Shown: one piece after another, positions 23,144-33,135 of the stretch
How positions within the stretch are numbered: position 1 is the stretch's first letter
Layout: every line of letters begins with the position of its first letter
NCBI GenBank assembly: GCA_002633025.1
Contig: NMRB01000019.1
Location: 457,612-521,611, forward strand
DNA: 64,000 nt
Direction: 5' to 3'
From: Notospermus geniculatus
Taxonomy: Eukaryota; Nemertea; Pilidiophora; Heteronemertea; Lineidae
Translations under genes and position numbers: made by a program
Notes under the pieces: model-generated
Told to the model about the DNA's origin: nothing
The model's input: only the letters and a program-made list of their open reading frames with translations
Database searches by the model: none

Positions 23144-23442
23144 GGGCCGCATGCACAAAACATCTTAAGTATAAAATTTCCCTTAAACTATGTTCCAAAC
23201 AAAAGATAAGGGAATTTTTTTTTTTTTTTTTTTTATTATTTCACCTCCATGTACTGCTGCCATTGAACATTTCCCCTACAGGACCCCGGCAGCTGGGTTT
23301 ACGGGGATGTGGGCACACGAGTGCGAAATGAAAATAGTGATATGTAAACATAGGGAGAGAAATGGAAAGGGAGGCTAAGGTAAGAAGGAAAGAAAGAAAT
23401 AATAAGGGAAATTTTACACTTATGTTTTATGCATACGGCCCT
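23144..23442. mobile_element. Palindromic MITE split by a retroposon
   Basis: The left arm GGGCCGCATGCACAAAACAT ... ATAAAATTTCCCTTAAACTA pairs with the right arm GGGAAATTTTACACTTATGT ... TTATGCATACGGCCC. The middle, AACAAAAGATAAGGGAA, resembles the GGGCCCATATTCATAAA family at 8 and 33 kb. The right half is displaced by a 187-bp insertion (see next entry). Confidence 0.75.
23215..23401 (-). mobile_element. Poly(A) retroposon nested in MITE
   Basis: The insertion is flanked by the 9-mer ATAAGGGAA (23206-23214 and 23402-23410). It starts on the plus strand with 20 T, so on the minus strand it ends in A20, preceded by GTGAAATAAT. This is the footprint of LINE-style retroposition. The body has no tRNA boxes that I can see and no frame; it may be a truncated mRNA or LINE 3' end. 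Confidence 0.75.
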
Positions 23443-23697
23443 TGCTGCTCATTACTGGAGTACCCTTCCCCCAAAAGAGAGGGGTAGGACAAATAGAAGA
23501 AACAAATTGCGTTGGTTAAACTGCGTGCGTGTGAAAAGTTACACGTGCTGGCATGACATTTCCAAAGGAACTGTACATGTCATGATCATCAGCGCCGCCT
23601 CGTGTTTCAATTAAAACCGACTTCCACAATTGCAACTCCAGAGTTGCAGTCCAAAATTCTAGAGATGCAATACTTCCAGAGATGACCCGTTACAGAC

Positions 23698-24050
23698 GTC
23701 TCAGTTTTAGTCATGCCTCCTCTTGAGACCTGAATGTTACGTTTTGACCAAAAGCTGATTTTCCACTACTGGTGTCCGGTGTTCTCTTGGTGCCTTTTAT
23801 CCCAGTGTCATTCCATTGTCATCAGTTTTGGTGGAGAACCCGGATGCTAGCGGCTACCGCCAAATGCTATCAAGCACTTTGTTATGCAGTGCAGAAGGAA
23901 ACTAAAGCCACCGGAGCAAATTGACACTTTGACAAGGATTATCTCTACTTTTTTCTTTTAGAGTGAGAAACAGGAGCCATCCTACGTTCAGTTAATCTCT
24001 TGACAACAATCATCCTTGAGAGGTAGCCTGTAGTTTCATTTGCACAGATC
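23698..24050 (+). repeat. Duplicated block around gap, copy 2
   Basis: Second copy of 22555-22913, continuing into unique sequence (ATCTGTCACCATTGTCC). The two copies differ by scattered substitutions and small indels, a level compatible with allelic variation. Confidence 0.85.
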
Positions 24051-24361
24051 ATCTGTCACCATTGTCCACATGTCTTACGCTTTCCTGAAGTTAATCCATG
24101 TACCCGTTCTTCCAAAGAGATTAACACCAGCGAAGTTCTGCTAAGTTTCAATTTGCTTAGTCTCTTTGCGAAAAGGGCCTTCTATTTTGATGAGTTCACT
24201 TGATATCACTGTGAATCTTCTTTAAGACTTACTCATACTGTCTTTTACTTCACTGTTAACGTTAACCATTCATGGACCGATTCTGCCCTGTGCTGCCAAG
24301 TTGGGGTACAGAATCTGTTAACAGTTCAACTCTCTGATGGTCCTGAATGCCATCCTCTCAG

Positions 24362-24455
24362 AGCAGGGTTTTTACCTCGCTCCTCTTCATCCGTTCACAC
24401 GTTGTATGTGAGTGTACGAAAAGGAGGAGCCCAGAGCCCTGCTTACGGAGGATGC
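24362..24455 (+). repeat. Interspersed repeat, AAGAGGAGCAGGACC family, copy 2
   Basis: GAGCAGGGTTTTTACCTCGC ... CGAAAAGGAGGAGCCCAGAG, CCCTGCTTACGGAGGATG. The ends are inverted (AGCAGGG / CCCTGCT), consistent with a small fold-back element. Confidence 0.55.
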
Positions 24456-24817
24456 GTATAGTACTGCTAGGCTGTATCCTTTCAGGGAGGTAAGCAACGG
24501 CCTGGTTCCGAGGTCGAATAATTGACCTAGTGATGCTGTCTACCAATCAATAGTAGTTTGGTGACTGTCCGGGAACGCCAGTTGCTTGAGCTTGGCACTT
24601 TCGACGTTTCTCACCCGCCATGGATCCGAGCAGACCGTGATCTCGATCTGTTCATCCCTTTTATCTGTCAGGATCAGGTCTGGTCTGGTCTGGTCTCGCC
24701 TGTTGGGAATATTCCTGTTCGTAGGTCCCATTGGGTCCGATTGTACATGTACTTGTACCAATGGCTCGTTTCGCAGCCTACCAGTACGTGACCTACGTTT
24801 TCAACCGCTTTCCTTCA

Positions 24818-25560
24818 TTATCTGCCTTCAAGACAGAAAAGGATGGGCGATAGGTCATCCTCCTTGCAGAAGGCCTCTTTCGTATTGTTTACTACTCGAG
24901 AGCCTTTCTGGACAACCAATCTACTGGTCCACTGTGAGACTAGCCGCCTAAAGGGCATCGCACACGAGCGACAATTTTGACCGATTTGTCGGCCGACTTG
25001 GCTTCCGACCGCCAAAGCGACAAGATTTGGCGCTTCTGATTGGCTGATGTCTAGTCGCGCCACCAGTCTCGTAGGCGGTCGCCCAGATTTCGTGTGCGGT
25101 GCCCTTTATCACCTTGCACATCCACTGTGGTGCGCCGTCTGCTTCTAGGCAATTGACCACCAGCTGGCGAGGCACACGATCGTATGCCTTGGTGAAGTCG
25201 AGCCATGAGAGTGCAAGGTTCTTGTGGCCCTTTTTTCGCATCTTGAAGGATTAGTGAATCCACAACCAACCCACAGTTCTCCGAACTTGTTTCCTTAAGG
25301 CTGCAGCGGTAGCAGACCTTCCTCCACAAACTGGTCCGTTAGTTTGTTAGCCATAAATGACATCATAACATTTTAGGCCAACACCGTGTTACGGCATGCG
25401 ATGGGCCTGTACTTCGCGAGGTCGTTCCTGTCTCCAGCACGTTTGTAGATGAGGGTCGTGGCACCGTGAGGGGCTTGGACATCCACTGGGGGATTGTAGA
25501 GGAGCTCCACCACTACCTGTCTCAAAGCACCGATGTGTCTCCTGCGTGCCATAGGATGAT
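24818..25560 (-). pseudogene. Degenerate non-LTR retrotransposon reverse transcriptase
   Basis: Reading the minus strand gives, in family order, DRNDLAKYRPIACRNT (RT block with YRPI), then KKGHKNLALSWLDFTKAYDR (block with the first catalytic Asp), then KEDDLSPILFCL (the QGDSLSPLLF block, here with changed residues). These are hallmark segments of LINE reverse transcriptases, which copy element RNA at nicked chromosomal DNA. Several frameshifts and stops separate the blocks and a 156-bp MITE interrupts them. Neither the YxDD block nor an endonuclease was found nearby. Dead and 5'/3' truncated. Clade not assigned. Confidence 0.8.
24951..25106. mobile_element. Harbinger-related MITE nested in dead LINE, 156 bp
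   Basis: The ends are inverted: AAGGGCATCGCACACGA at left and, on the opposite strand, AAGGGCACCGCACACGA at right. TA flanks both sides. The tip GCACACGAGCGAC is shared with the 20389 element, so the two belong to one related group. It lies between the DFTKAYD and DLSPILF blocks of the LINE, so it inserted after the LINE. Confidence 0.75.
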
Positions 25561-26692
25561 CGATTCATGATATGTGGACAGGTTCATGCCGTGTAAAAGT
25601 CTCGCAAATTCATCCCTCTCTTAGATGACTAACAGATGAGCACTTGACTTTGTCATTACCAAGAGCTTAACTCACAGTTTCCAGTGTGTGGACGGACTGC
25701 TAACTGCTCTGTCCTGTCATAGTGAAGTGTATGTTACTGGTTAATAAACCTAATAAAAACTTACGGTGAGCTATAAAATGCCAGCAAGTGAAATTGCGTT
25801 ACATCTCGTCCATGCCACTGGTGATGATGATTTATCTATAAGCAATGACCCTTCAGTGTGTGGCTGTTAGTAAATGTATAATTCATGACCATTAAGAATA
25901 AGATGTTAAATTCACCATGATTGAAGCAGAGATTGGCTCTCTTGCCTTTGCATGCAAATCCTATATTATTTTCTTAAAAAAGCAGTTCTGTTGATAAGAG
26001 TTGGCAGGTTCATGCTCAGATGTGCTATTTCAATGGCAATTCTGAACAGCTCTGGTTTAGATAGTTGTAGTTTGTCCAAGAGCTCATGATGATAGATTGA
26101 ATAGGAGATGGAAAAATCTACCATAGGGAAGTGGTGGATGTCTGGGTTTTTTTGTCGTAACATATGTGTGCCTTTACTTCTGAGGTTACGGTTGTAATGA
26201 CCATCTATTCTAACCAATCCTTCCTGGGAGAGAAACTAGGAGAGCCCTGGGTCTCTTGGGATTTTCATTGTTGCCAAAGATATGGGGAGGGGACTTTGAC
26301 TCATTTAGGCACGCGAAACTCTCGGGTAAGGGGATCCCTAAAAAGGACTCGACAAGAGTCACTGCCAATGTATGTACATCTGAAATCATTGTGGATTGGT
26401 GCAGTTCTTTCGATTCTCAACCTGCCTGCGCAAAAGATTTGTGCCAGTATCTTATTAACTAGTAATTAATGAAGCTACTGTGAGATGTTCCTCCATATAT
26501 CACACAGTGGTTGGTTTCAATGCATAATGCATTAACCTAATGAGGAATGAATCAAGAGAAAACTGATTGTCAACTGAGCTGATAGCATGACTGTGAATCA
26601 TTACTGAACATTTAGCATAGAGATTGCCAATCACCTTGTCCTTTCACCCATCTCAGGCATATTGGGGCTTAATGGAAGCTCTGTCTCTCTTT
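25561..26692. other. No recognised gene
   Basis: Short frames only; nothing recognised. Confidence 0.45.
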
Positions 26693-26800
26693 GGGCTGTC
26701 AGGGTGCAGTGAAAACATCAGCGCCTGTCACATCCATGATTCTTGGTTCGAGCCCCAGTCAAACAACTGTTCATGTGACAGAGAGGGCTCTCGATTCAAT
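26693..26800 (+). repeat. Truncated SINE, relative of the 13227 element
   Basis: GGGCTGTCAGGGTGCAGTGA, AAACATCAGCGCCTGTCAC, then CTTGGTTCGAGCCCCAGTC and CATGTGACAGAGAGGGCTCT align with the head and early body of the 13227 SINE. The TTTTCTCCGGGCACTCCGG segment is missing. Confidence 0.7.
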
Positions 26801-26804
26801 CGTA

Positions 26805-27374
26805 AATCTCTTTCTAGGAGCGATCTCCTGGGTTTGTTTGTACCATAAGCTTGTTTCCGTCTAAAATCTTCAAAGATAAGGTAGCATCTTGAACTTCTGA
26901 TTCCATTTTATATGAAGGTCGTCGTGAGAATCAAAACATCTGAATGACTATCAATGTCTTTCATCAAATATTATTGGTAAATCATGGATTTTCTTCTATA
27001 TTTCGGAAGAATCATGTCATGCAACGCTGGATGAAAAGTTCAATATATGGGCTCATTCGGGATCAAATTGGATTTCAATTTCAATAAGTATTTGATCATG
27101 TCGTCTTCGTTTCGAACTGATCTGAGTGATGGTTGGCATGTTGAGAATTTAAACCAATGAGTGATGTGGTAGCCTATTTGTAACGGTAGTACGCTGAATG
27201 CAGCTGACAGTTGATTTCCGTTACATGTGATCAAACAATGAACCATGGTATCCTGAGGTTATCAGCGGTTTTTGACTGGTGGGTCATGACTTTTGTCTAT
27301 TGCTAATTCAAAGTTAGACAGTTTAGGTGGTCATTAAGCTGGGCTTTATCTCATCGCCACAGTAGCCTATCAAA
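26805..27374 (+). repeat. 0.57-kb duplicated block, copy 1
   Basis: AATCTCTTTCTAGGAGCGAT to GTAGCCTATCAAA, ending at the single N at 27375. Copy 2 is at 27380-27935. Copy 1 carries 14 bp more (around AACCATGGTATCCTGAGG) and a handful of substitutions. Confidence 0.9.
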
Positions 27375-27375
27375 N
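27375..27375. other. Single-N contig junction
   Basis: Exactly between the two duplicated copies. The right contig starts only 4 bases before the duplicated segment begins, as expected if two overlapping contigs were not merged. Confidence 0.85.
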
Positions 27376-27379
27376 CTTG

Positions 27380-27935
27380 AATCTCTTTCTAGGAGCGATC
27401 TCCTGGGTTTGTTTGTACCATAAGCTTGTTTCCATCTAAAATCTTCAAAGATAAGGTAGCATCTTGAACTTCTGATTCCATTTTATATGAAGGTCGTCGT
27501 GAGAATCAAAACATCTGAATGACTATCAATGTCTTTCATCAAATATTATTGGTAAATCATGGATTTTCTTCTATATTTCGGAAGAATCATGTCATGCAAC
27601 GCTGGATGAAAAGTTCAATATATGGGCTCATTCGGGATCAAATTGGATTTCAATTTCAATAAGTATTTGATCATATCGTCTTCGTTTCGAACTGATCTGA
27701 GTGATGGTTGGCATGTTGAGAATTTAAACCATTGAGTGATGTGGTAGCCTATTTGTAACGGTAGTACGCTGAATGCAGCTGACAGTTGATCTCCGTTACA
27801 TGTGATCAAACAGTGGAGGTTATCAGCGGTTTTTGACTGGTGGGTCATGACTTTTGTCTATTGCTAATTCAAAGTTAGACAGTTTAGGTGGTCATTAAGC
27901 TGGGCTTTATCTCATCGCCACAGTAGCCTATCAAA
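27380..27935 (+). repeat. 0.57-kb duplicated block, copy 2
   Basis: Same block as 26805-27374, followed by unique sequence (CAGTTAAGTATTTTC). The short minus-strand frames in the two copies are the same frame twice, not two genes. Confidence 0.9.
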
Positions 27936-30184
27936 CAGTTAAGTATTTTCAACTACAGACATGTATGTACTTCAACCATGGTCACTTCCTCTTTCAGCCA
28001 ATGTGTAAAAAACGTTCCAGCACCATGCCGCATTGTGGTGTCTGAAACTCCGCGGTTGGAGAGTGAGGCGGTTCTATAACCAGTGCATGGTACACCAGAT
28101 TCAATTGCCCTGCGCCCGCAGCTATAATCAGTCATTATTATTTCGCTTCTCTCCATCCGGATGGACGTCTTTGATTCAGACACAAGACACACCTGCTACC
28201 AGAGGAGATTCTAATTAAGGGCAAGTAATTATATCCCTGATGGCCACTGGTCAAGACTAATGATTAGTCTTGAATCGTTTGTAGTGTCTGCCGCCAAGGA
28301 ACATGTTTCCATCATGGTGCATGGATCCTGCTTGTCTGAGTGTTACCCTAATATAATTTTGCATCGCCAAGTTCAATGACTTCACATAGCATTGGAGCCA
28401 GCGATACCAGACCGTTTGGGCTCAAGATGGTCTTCTGAAGAAGTGCACCAACAGCTGCATGGATATTTTTCATAACAAGAGCGTGACTTGTCAATACCAG
28501 ACCAAAGATAGCTCAAGATGTTTTCTCGGAAGACTAATGTCTTACCAGCCAGACACTCCGTCTACGATCCCAGCTCTATCATATGCAATGATTCCAAAGA
28601 ACTTGACAGACCTTCATGCAGGCAGCAGTCGGACCTTTGATGCCCATTGCCAGTCCCTCACACACTAAAGGTGCTGCTCCACATGTGAGATTTCTCCTGC
28701 GATTTGGGTCTCTGTAGGCATTTCACCACTGTTGGTTTCCTTTTGGCCTACGCCTTCGCCAGTGATACAATGACTGCCAATAGTTAAGGTGACAATGCTG
28801 CTGCTTCCACTATGCCACTGTGCCAACTCGCCTCAGTAAGCCAATTAGCATCCCGATGCCACATCCTGATGTTTCTGCATGATGCTAACAAGGCAAGACG
28901 GAAGTCAGTCCTTTTTGGGTCAAGTCCTCTTCACACATTCTTCGTGTAGACTGCTGATGAGACATTCTGGTTGGGAAAGGAGAATTCAGTGTTGGTAATG
29001 ACACTTGTCCAATGAGTTTAGACAGATGTGAAAGACTTTTGATACTTGGTCAAATTGTTTGCATGTATCATTAGAGCTTTTTGGGATGTCATTATGAAGT
29101 GAAATACTGACCCTTGTCTGTGCCCGAGGTTCAAACCTGAGATGATTGTCAAAAACTTTTTGTGTTGCCAGAACGAATGGAAAAACTGTGAAATGTGTTG
29201 CTCTTATAATCACATGATTCGGACTTGAAACATACTTGGAGGTGATGTGTCTACCGGACCTGTCCAATACATGACTCTTGTCTTCAATGATATCACACTG
29301 GCACTATCCGATATATACAGTCGTGGCAGTGGAAGAAGTTGTAGTCCTGAACCATTCTCATACAATCCATATTTGTCAGCAGTTTGAGCAATGTCTTGTC
29401 CGTTAGCAGAGTGAAACATATTTACTATATCAATCACTGGAGCACTATGATATGCTCTCTCGTACCAGAACAGCGTTATTTGCTTTCTCCTTGTCTGGTG
29501 TTCACATCACTACTCCTTTGACAAGTATGGAGAGAAAGTGGCCATTCCTTCAACTCACAAACTTGCTTTGTCAACATATAAGATGGCTGAGGGTCAATAC
29601 TGGCGTCGCAATTCAAGAAAGTGAGCTGACCCAAGTGGAAACGCCGAGTGAAGATTCCAAATCCAGGCAGATTCCGAACTCTGGCACAAGGAAGATCCGG
29701 AAGAGTAAAAAGATTTTAGATAATATCATCGTTATTGCAAATTCTACACTAATTTGACTTGTCAGAACTGAACGAAAAGACCAGCACATGTAACGTACAG
29801 TAACTTTGTACATGTATTGTCAGCAAATGTACTAAATGTTCACTGCTTGTACCAATTGTCTTTCCTGTTGTGTACAATTGCATGTGACCAAAAATAGATG
29901 AAGAGGTCTTGATCTGTTCTTGATGTGACACATCATAAGAAAGGTGAATCAAGTATCAGTATCTTGGCGACTTTTGAGGTTTGCTGTGTGATCGCATGCA
30001 GCTTTGAAGGCTTCTGCTCGTTGGTGTATTGAGGGATGTATCTGACAACATACCTTTTGGAGTAGGAGTGTCAGAAATGTGGTAGTTCATAATTTATCAA
30101 CGTGATTCCACATGACAAACTGTACCACAACCAAAGGACCATACACTTTATTCTTTCTCATGTATAGATGTCCTTATAACCAAC
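27936..30184. other. No recognised gene
   Basis: Only short overlapping frames on both strands (for example 28986-29267 and 29210-29437 minus, 29452-29757 plus). I do not recognise their products. Confidence 0.4.
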
Positions 30185-30275
30185 CTATGAAAGACATAAT
30201 AGATACCATGTTCCCAGATAAAACATTACGGTTACCACTTGTCCTGAATGATGGTAAAGTACAAAAGAGTTTAGT

Positions 30276-30735
30276 AAAGAGATTTGGTGTGTTTGTACTC
30301 TTAGTTGAAATGGATTTTGTAATGCAATGCTTATTGTGGGCCTATAATCATCAGTGGTGTACCCAAGTATCCGAAATGAATTTGCAGGACTATACACTGT
30401 AGCTCCGTGCGAATATGGCAATGCTTGACCAGAGTATGTAGTGAGGGTATGTAGAGCATGAATAAATTGTATAAAACACAATCGATGCCTTGTTTCCTTC
30501 ATTTTTGATTGAACTTTAGACGATGGAGGACCTATGTGATACCATGTCGAATCTACGACTGAACCCAGTCAAATTTTAAGTCACATTTGCGAATGTGGAA
30601 GAACATATATCGTATTGGTGATTAAAAACACTCCACAAACGAATTCATCACCATATCCGAAGAAAACAAAAGAAGGCCTATCGGAAAAATGCTTGCTAGA
30701 TACACAAGTGGTTAACCATCCCAAATGCATCATGG
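30276..30735 (-). repeat. Dispersed repeat, inverted copy
   Basis: Minus-strand partner of 9326-9620. It holds an extra ~110-bp segment and extra bases in the 3' part (CATACCCTCACTACATACTC versus CAAACCCTCACTACTTTGG). The inserted stretch encodes nothing recognisable. Confidence 0.7.
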
Positions 30736-30775
30736 CGGAATAATAAGGATTGTAACCTACCGGTATCATTAGCAA

Positions 30776-32798
30776 ATAAGATCAACAATGCCACAATGAG
30801 AAGACCACAAAGGGTGTTAACTCGAGCAACATGAAAATTTTGACAAAAGATCGGTGTGTGCCACAGTGACACGAGCCAAGGATGTCCACCTGTCTGGACA
30901 CAAAAGTACAATAGCTACATGTACTCTGAAATCAGCTCAATTCATCCATGACAACTACACAGCAGAGCCGGGACACCAGAGCTAAGACTTTGTAGGCGTG
31001 ATCATTCTGCCTCCCAACATTTGCCATTATAGTTGGCGACACGATTGAGTACGTCAAATTCATCGAGATAGCTTCAACAGGGTCGAACCCGGCGCCTGTT
31101 CCAGACCTGCCGAACACGCTTTTTCGAAACACCTGATAAGACAACATGGTACCTGCTGCACAAAGACCACCTTTCCAAGAACAAGCCATAGTCATAAAGG
31201 TCCTTGTCAGGACCAAAACGGCTCTTCTAAGGGCCCAAAATTATTTAAAAAGAGACCAATCCATCTAGTTGTTCTCGCTTGTTAATACGCCACTGGCGTG
31301 GTAGTATATGATGTCATTTCCCGTGCAGAGAGCACCCTCTTGTGGCCATCTAATGAACCAAAACCAGCGCCACCTATTGATCAGCGACGCCACCTATTGA
31401 CATATCATCACTATTTCCGGCCCCAGTCTCATAGACTTCATTTGACATATTGTTCTAAGAACAATAGAGTTCCTTTGTCCTATTGTTCTCATGAACAATA
31501 CATCCTTTGTTCAGCTTGACCTGCTTAAAACAATAACATCGTGACGTCATCGGCTCCGCCTCATGGCTCCACCTCACCAGAGATGCGAAATTGACATTCT
31601 ATACTACTGCTAGTCCTAGACAGAAACATTCGGACCGTAATTGTATACTAAATGATGCTCTTGCATTCTTCTGTAGGAATGTGCAGAGGGTGCAAGCACA
31701 TGTTGGTTGATGTACAGATGGATGTAATCGGTTCCAGGTTCATTTTCAAATAAAAAAGAACTGACTGAGATTTATTTACATGGACCCCAACTCTGAGCTG
31801 GTGCATGTTTGAGGCCACACTGAACCTAGAACCAGAGTGGCCTCCACTGAAGAAGAGACATGCAATTGGTATGTCTTGAAAGCTCTATGTAGTATGGGCT
31901 TTCGCCTATTTTGTGCGGTACAAGCATGTACATTTGTCTGTAGGTTGGTCCTTCAACCCTCCTGTCCCTCCCAGTGGTCTTACATGGTGGCTCATATCAC
32001 TTCACAGCAATTGGTTATCTCCCTAGGATTCATCAACGTAGCAATCCCTCATGGGTCCCGGGGGAAGTTGACAAGATGGCCAAACCAGATGGTCAGTATG
32101 AATGCTAATTGCTTGCATGCTGTGACTGATACAGGTGGCTGATCTTGTCTTATCAATCTTAGAATGTATTCCATGACAGGTTAGATCTGGTCGGGGGCGT
32201 GACGGGATGGGACAGCATGTATGCCACTGTTTAACCCTGGTCATGGTCTAATCAGATGGAGAAGCACCTGCTCTTGAGAATTGCCATAACTCTCCATGTC
32301 TCAGATAATATAGAGATATTCCGCGGAACATTTATAAGCGATATAAAAATTTATGAATACTCGATACTTTAATTTCTCAGCAAAGGGTTGCTTTGTTGTT
32401 AAGAACAATGAAAATGCAAAAGAATTTTTTTGAAGTCTTGTGATTTAATGCACAATGTAACACATAAACACAAAGTACAGTAAAAAATTTAAGTGTCTTA
32501 TCAGTCAATAGCAGGCTCCACATTTGCTGTAGTGTAACATTCCAATATGGTACAAAAGGGAAATATAAGAACACTATCGGTTATTTCCAATTCATAACAG
32601 GGTTTGTGCATTGAAGATCACTGCCTCAACTTCTCGGGGGGAGTAAGGTCCCTATCAAGGAATATAAAGTGTTACAGGGCTCTGGCTTGCTTGTGTGCGC
32701 CGCTGCTCAATGCTTCACTTCAAACCAGCTTGTGGACAGGCTGATACATACACCTTTTAGGCCCAATCATTCATTGTATGTGTATATTAATATGTTTA
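30776..32798. other. No recognised gene
   Basis: Contains a reverse B-box-like GGGTCGAACCC at about 31080-31090 (minus), probably a SINE scrap. Two short palindromes lie around 31447-31500 (ATTGTTCTAAGAACAAT and TATTGTTCTCATGAACAATA). The rest is unremarkable. Confidence 0.4.
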
Positions 32799-32853
32799 AC
32801 AAGCTTAGGTAATCAGACTTCATAATATGAAGTCCGATTATCTGAGCTTGTTA
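32799..32853. repeat. 55-bp imperfect palindrome
   Basis: ACAAGCTTAGGTAATCAGAC and TTCATAATATGAA at the centre are mirrored by GTCCGATTATCTGAGCTTGT. Could be a very short MITE or a hairpin-forming site. Confidence 0.6.
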
Positions 32854-32941
32854 TGTAATTGAAGCGGGTGATCACCACAACCATGACTTAACTCGACAGT
32901 GTCACGTAAAGGCCTTTATTGTCGCTTGCTTATCTATTTTT

Positions 32942-33037
32942 GCCCATATTCATAAAATTACTTAAGTCTAACTTATCCTTTGTTCAACACAAAAGATAAG
33001 TATCACACTTTTGACTTATGTTTATGAATATGGGCCC
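32942..33037. mobile_element. Palindromic MITE, GGGCCCATATTCATAAA family
   Basis: GCCCATATTCATAAAATTAC at left mirrors GTTTATGAATATGGGCCC at right, and CAACACAAAAGATAAGTATC lies inside as in the 8-kb copies. Confidence 0.75.
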
Positions 33038-33076
33038 TGGAGTATGAAGAGCAAACAAGATCCGAGCTCGTCTATA

Positions 33077-33135
33077 TGGTAGCAGAGCGTAGTTTCGATC
33101 TACGGACCTTTGGGTTATGGGCCCAGCACGCTTCC
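33077..33135 (-). pseudogene. Initiator tRNA-Met 3' fragment with encoded CCA
   Basis: On the minus strand, GGAAGCGTGCTGGGCCCATA begins a clear match to eukaryotic initiator tRNA-Met. The anticodon loop holds CAT and the variable loop is AAAGGTC. The T arm is CGTAG/CTACG with the initiator-type loop ATCGAAA. The acceptor 3' strand CTCTGCT is followed by the discriminator A and then CCA. The 5' third (acceptor 5' strand and most of the D arm, hence the A-box) is replaced by unrelated sequence, so no working tRNA can form. Eukaryotic tRNA genes do not encode CCA, so this copy probably came from reverse transcription of a mature tRNA. Confidence 0.8.

Noticed and set aside
22808-23198. Frames of about 70-116 codons around the first gap
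   Set aside because: Mostly translated N; flanking residues fall in the duplicated block.
29210-29267. Overlapping minus frames that might be exons of one gene
   Set aside because: The frames overlap out of phase, and I could not identify a domain or splice sites to join them.
31440-31505. Steroid-receptor-type palindromes (TGTTCT / AGAACA)
   Set aside because: The half-sites are in the opposite arrangement to the classic element and sit in two small simple palindromes.
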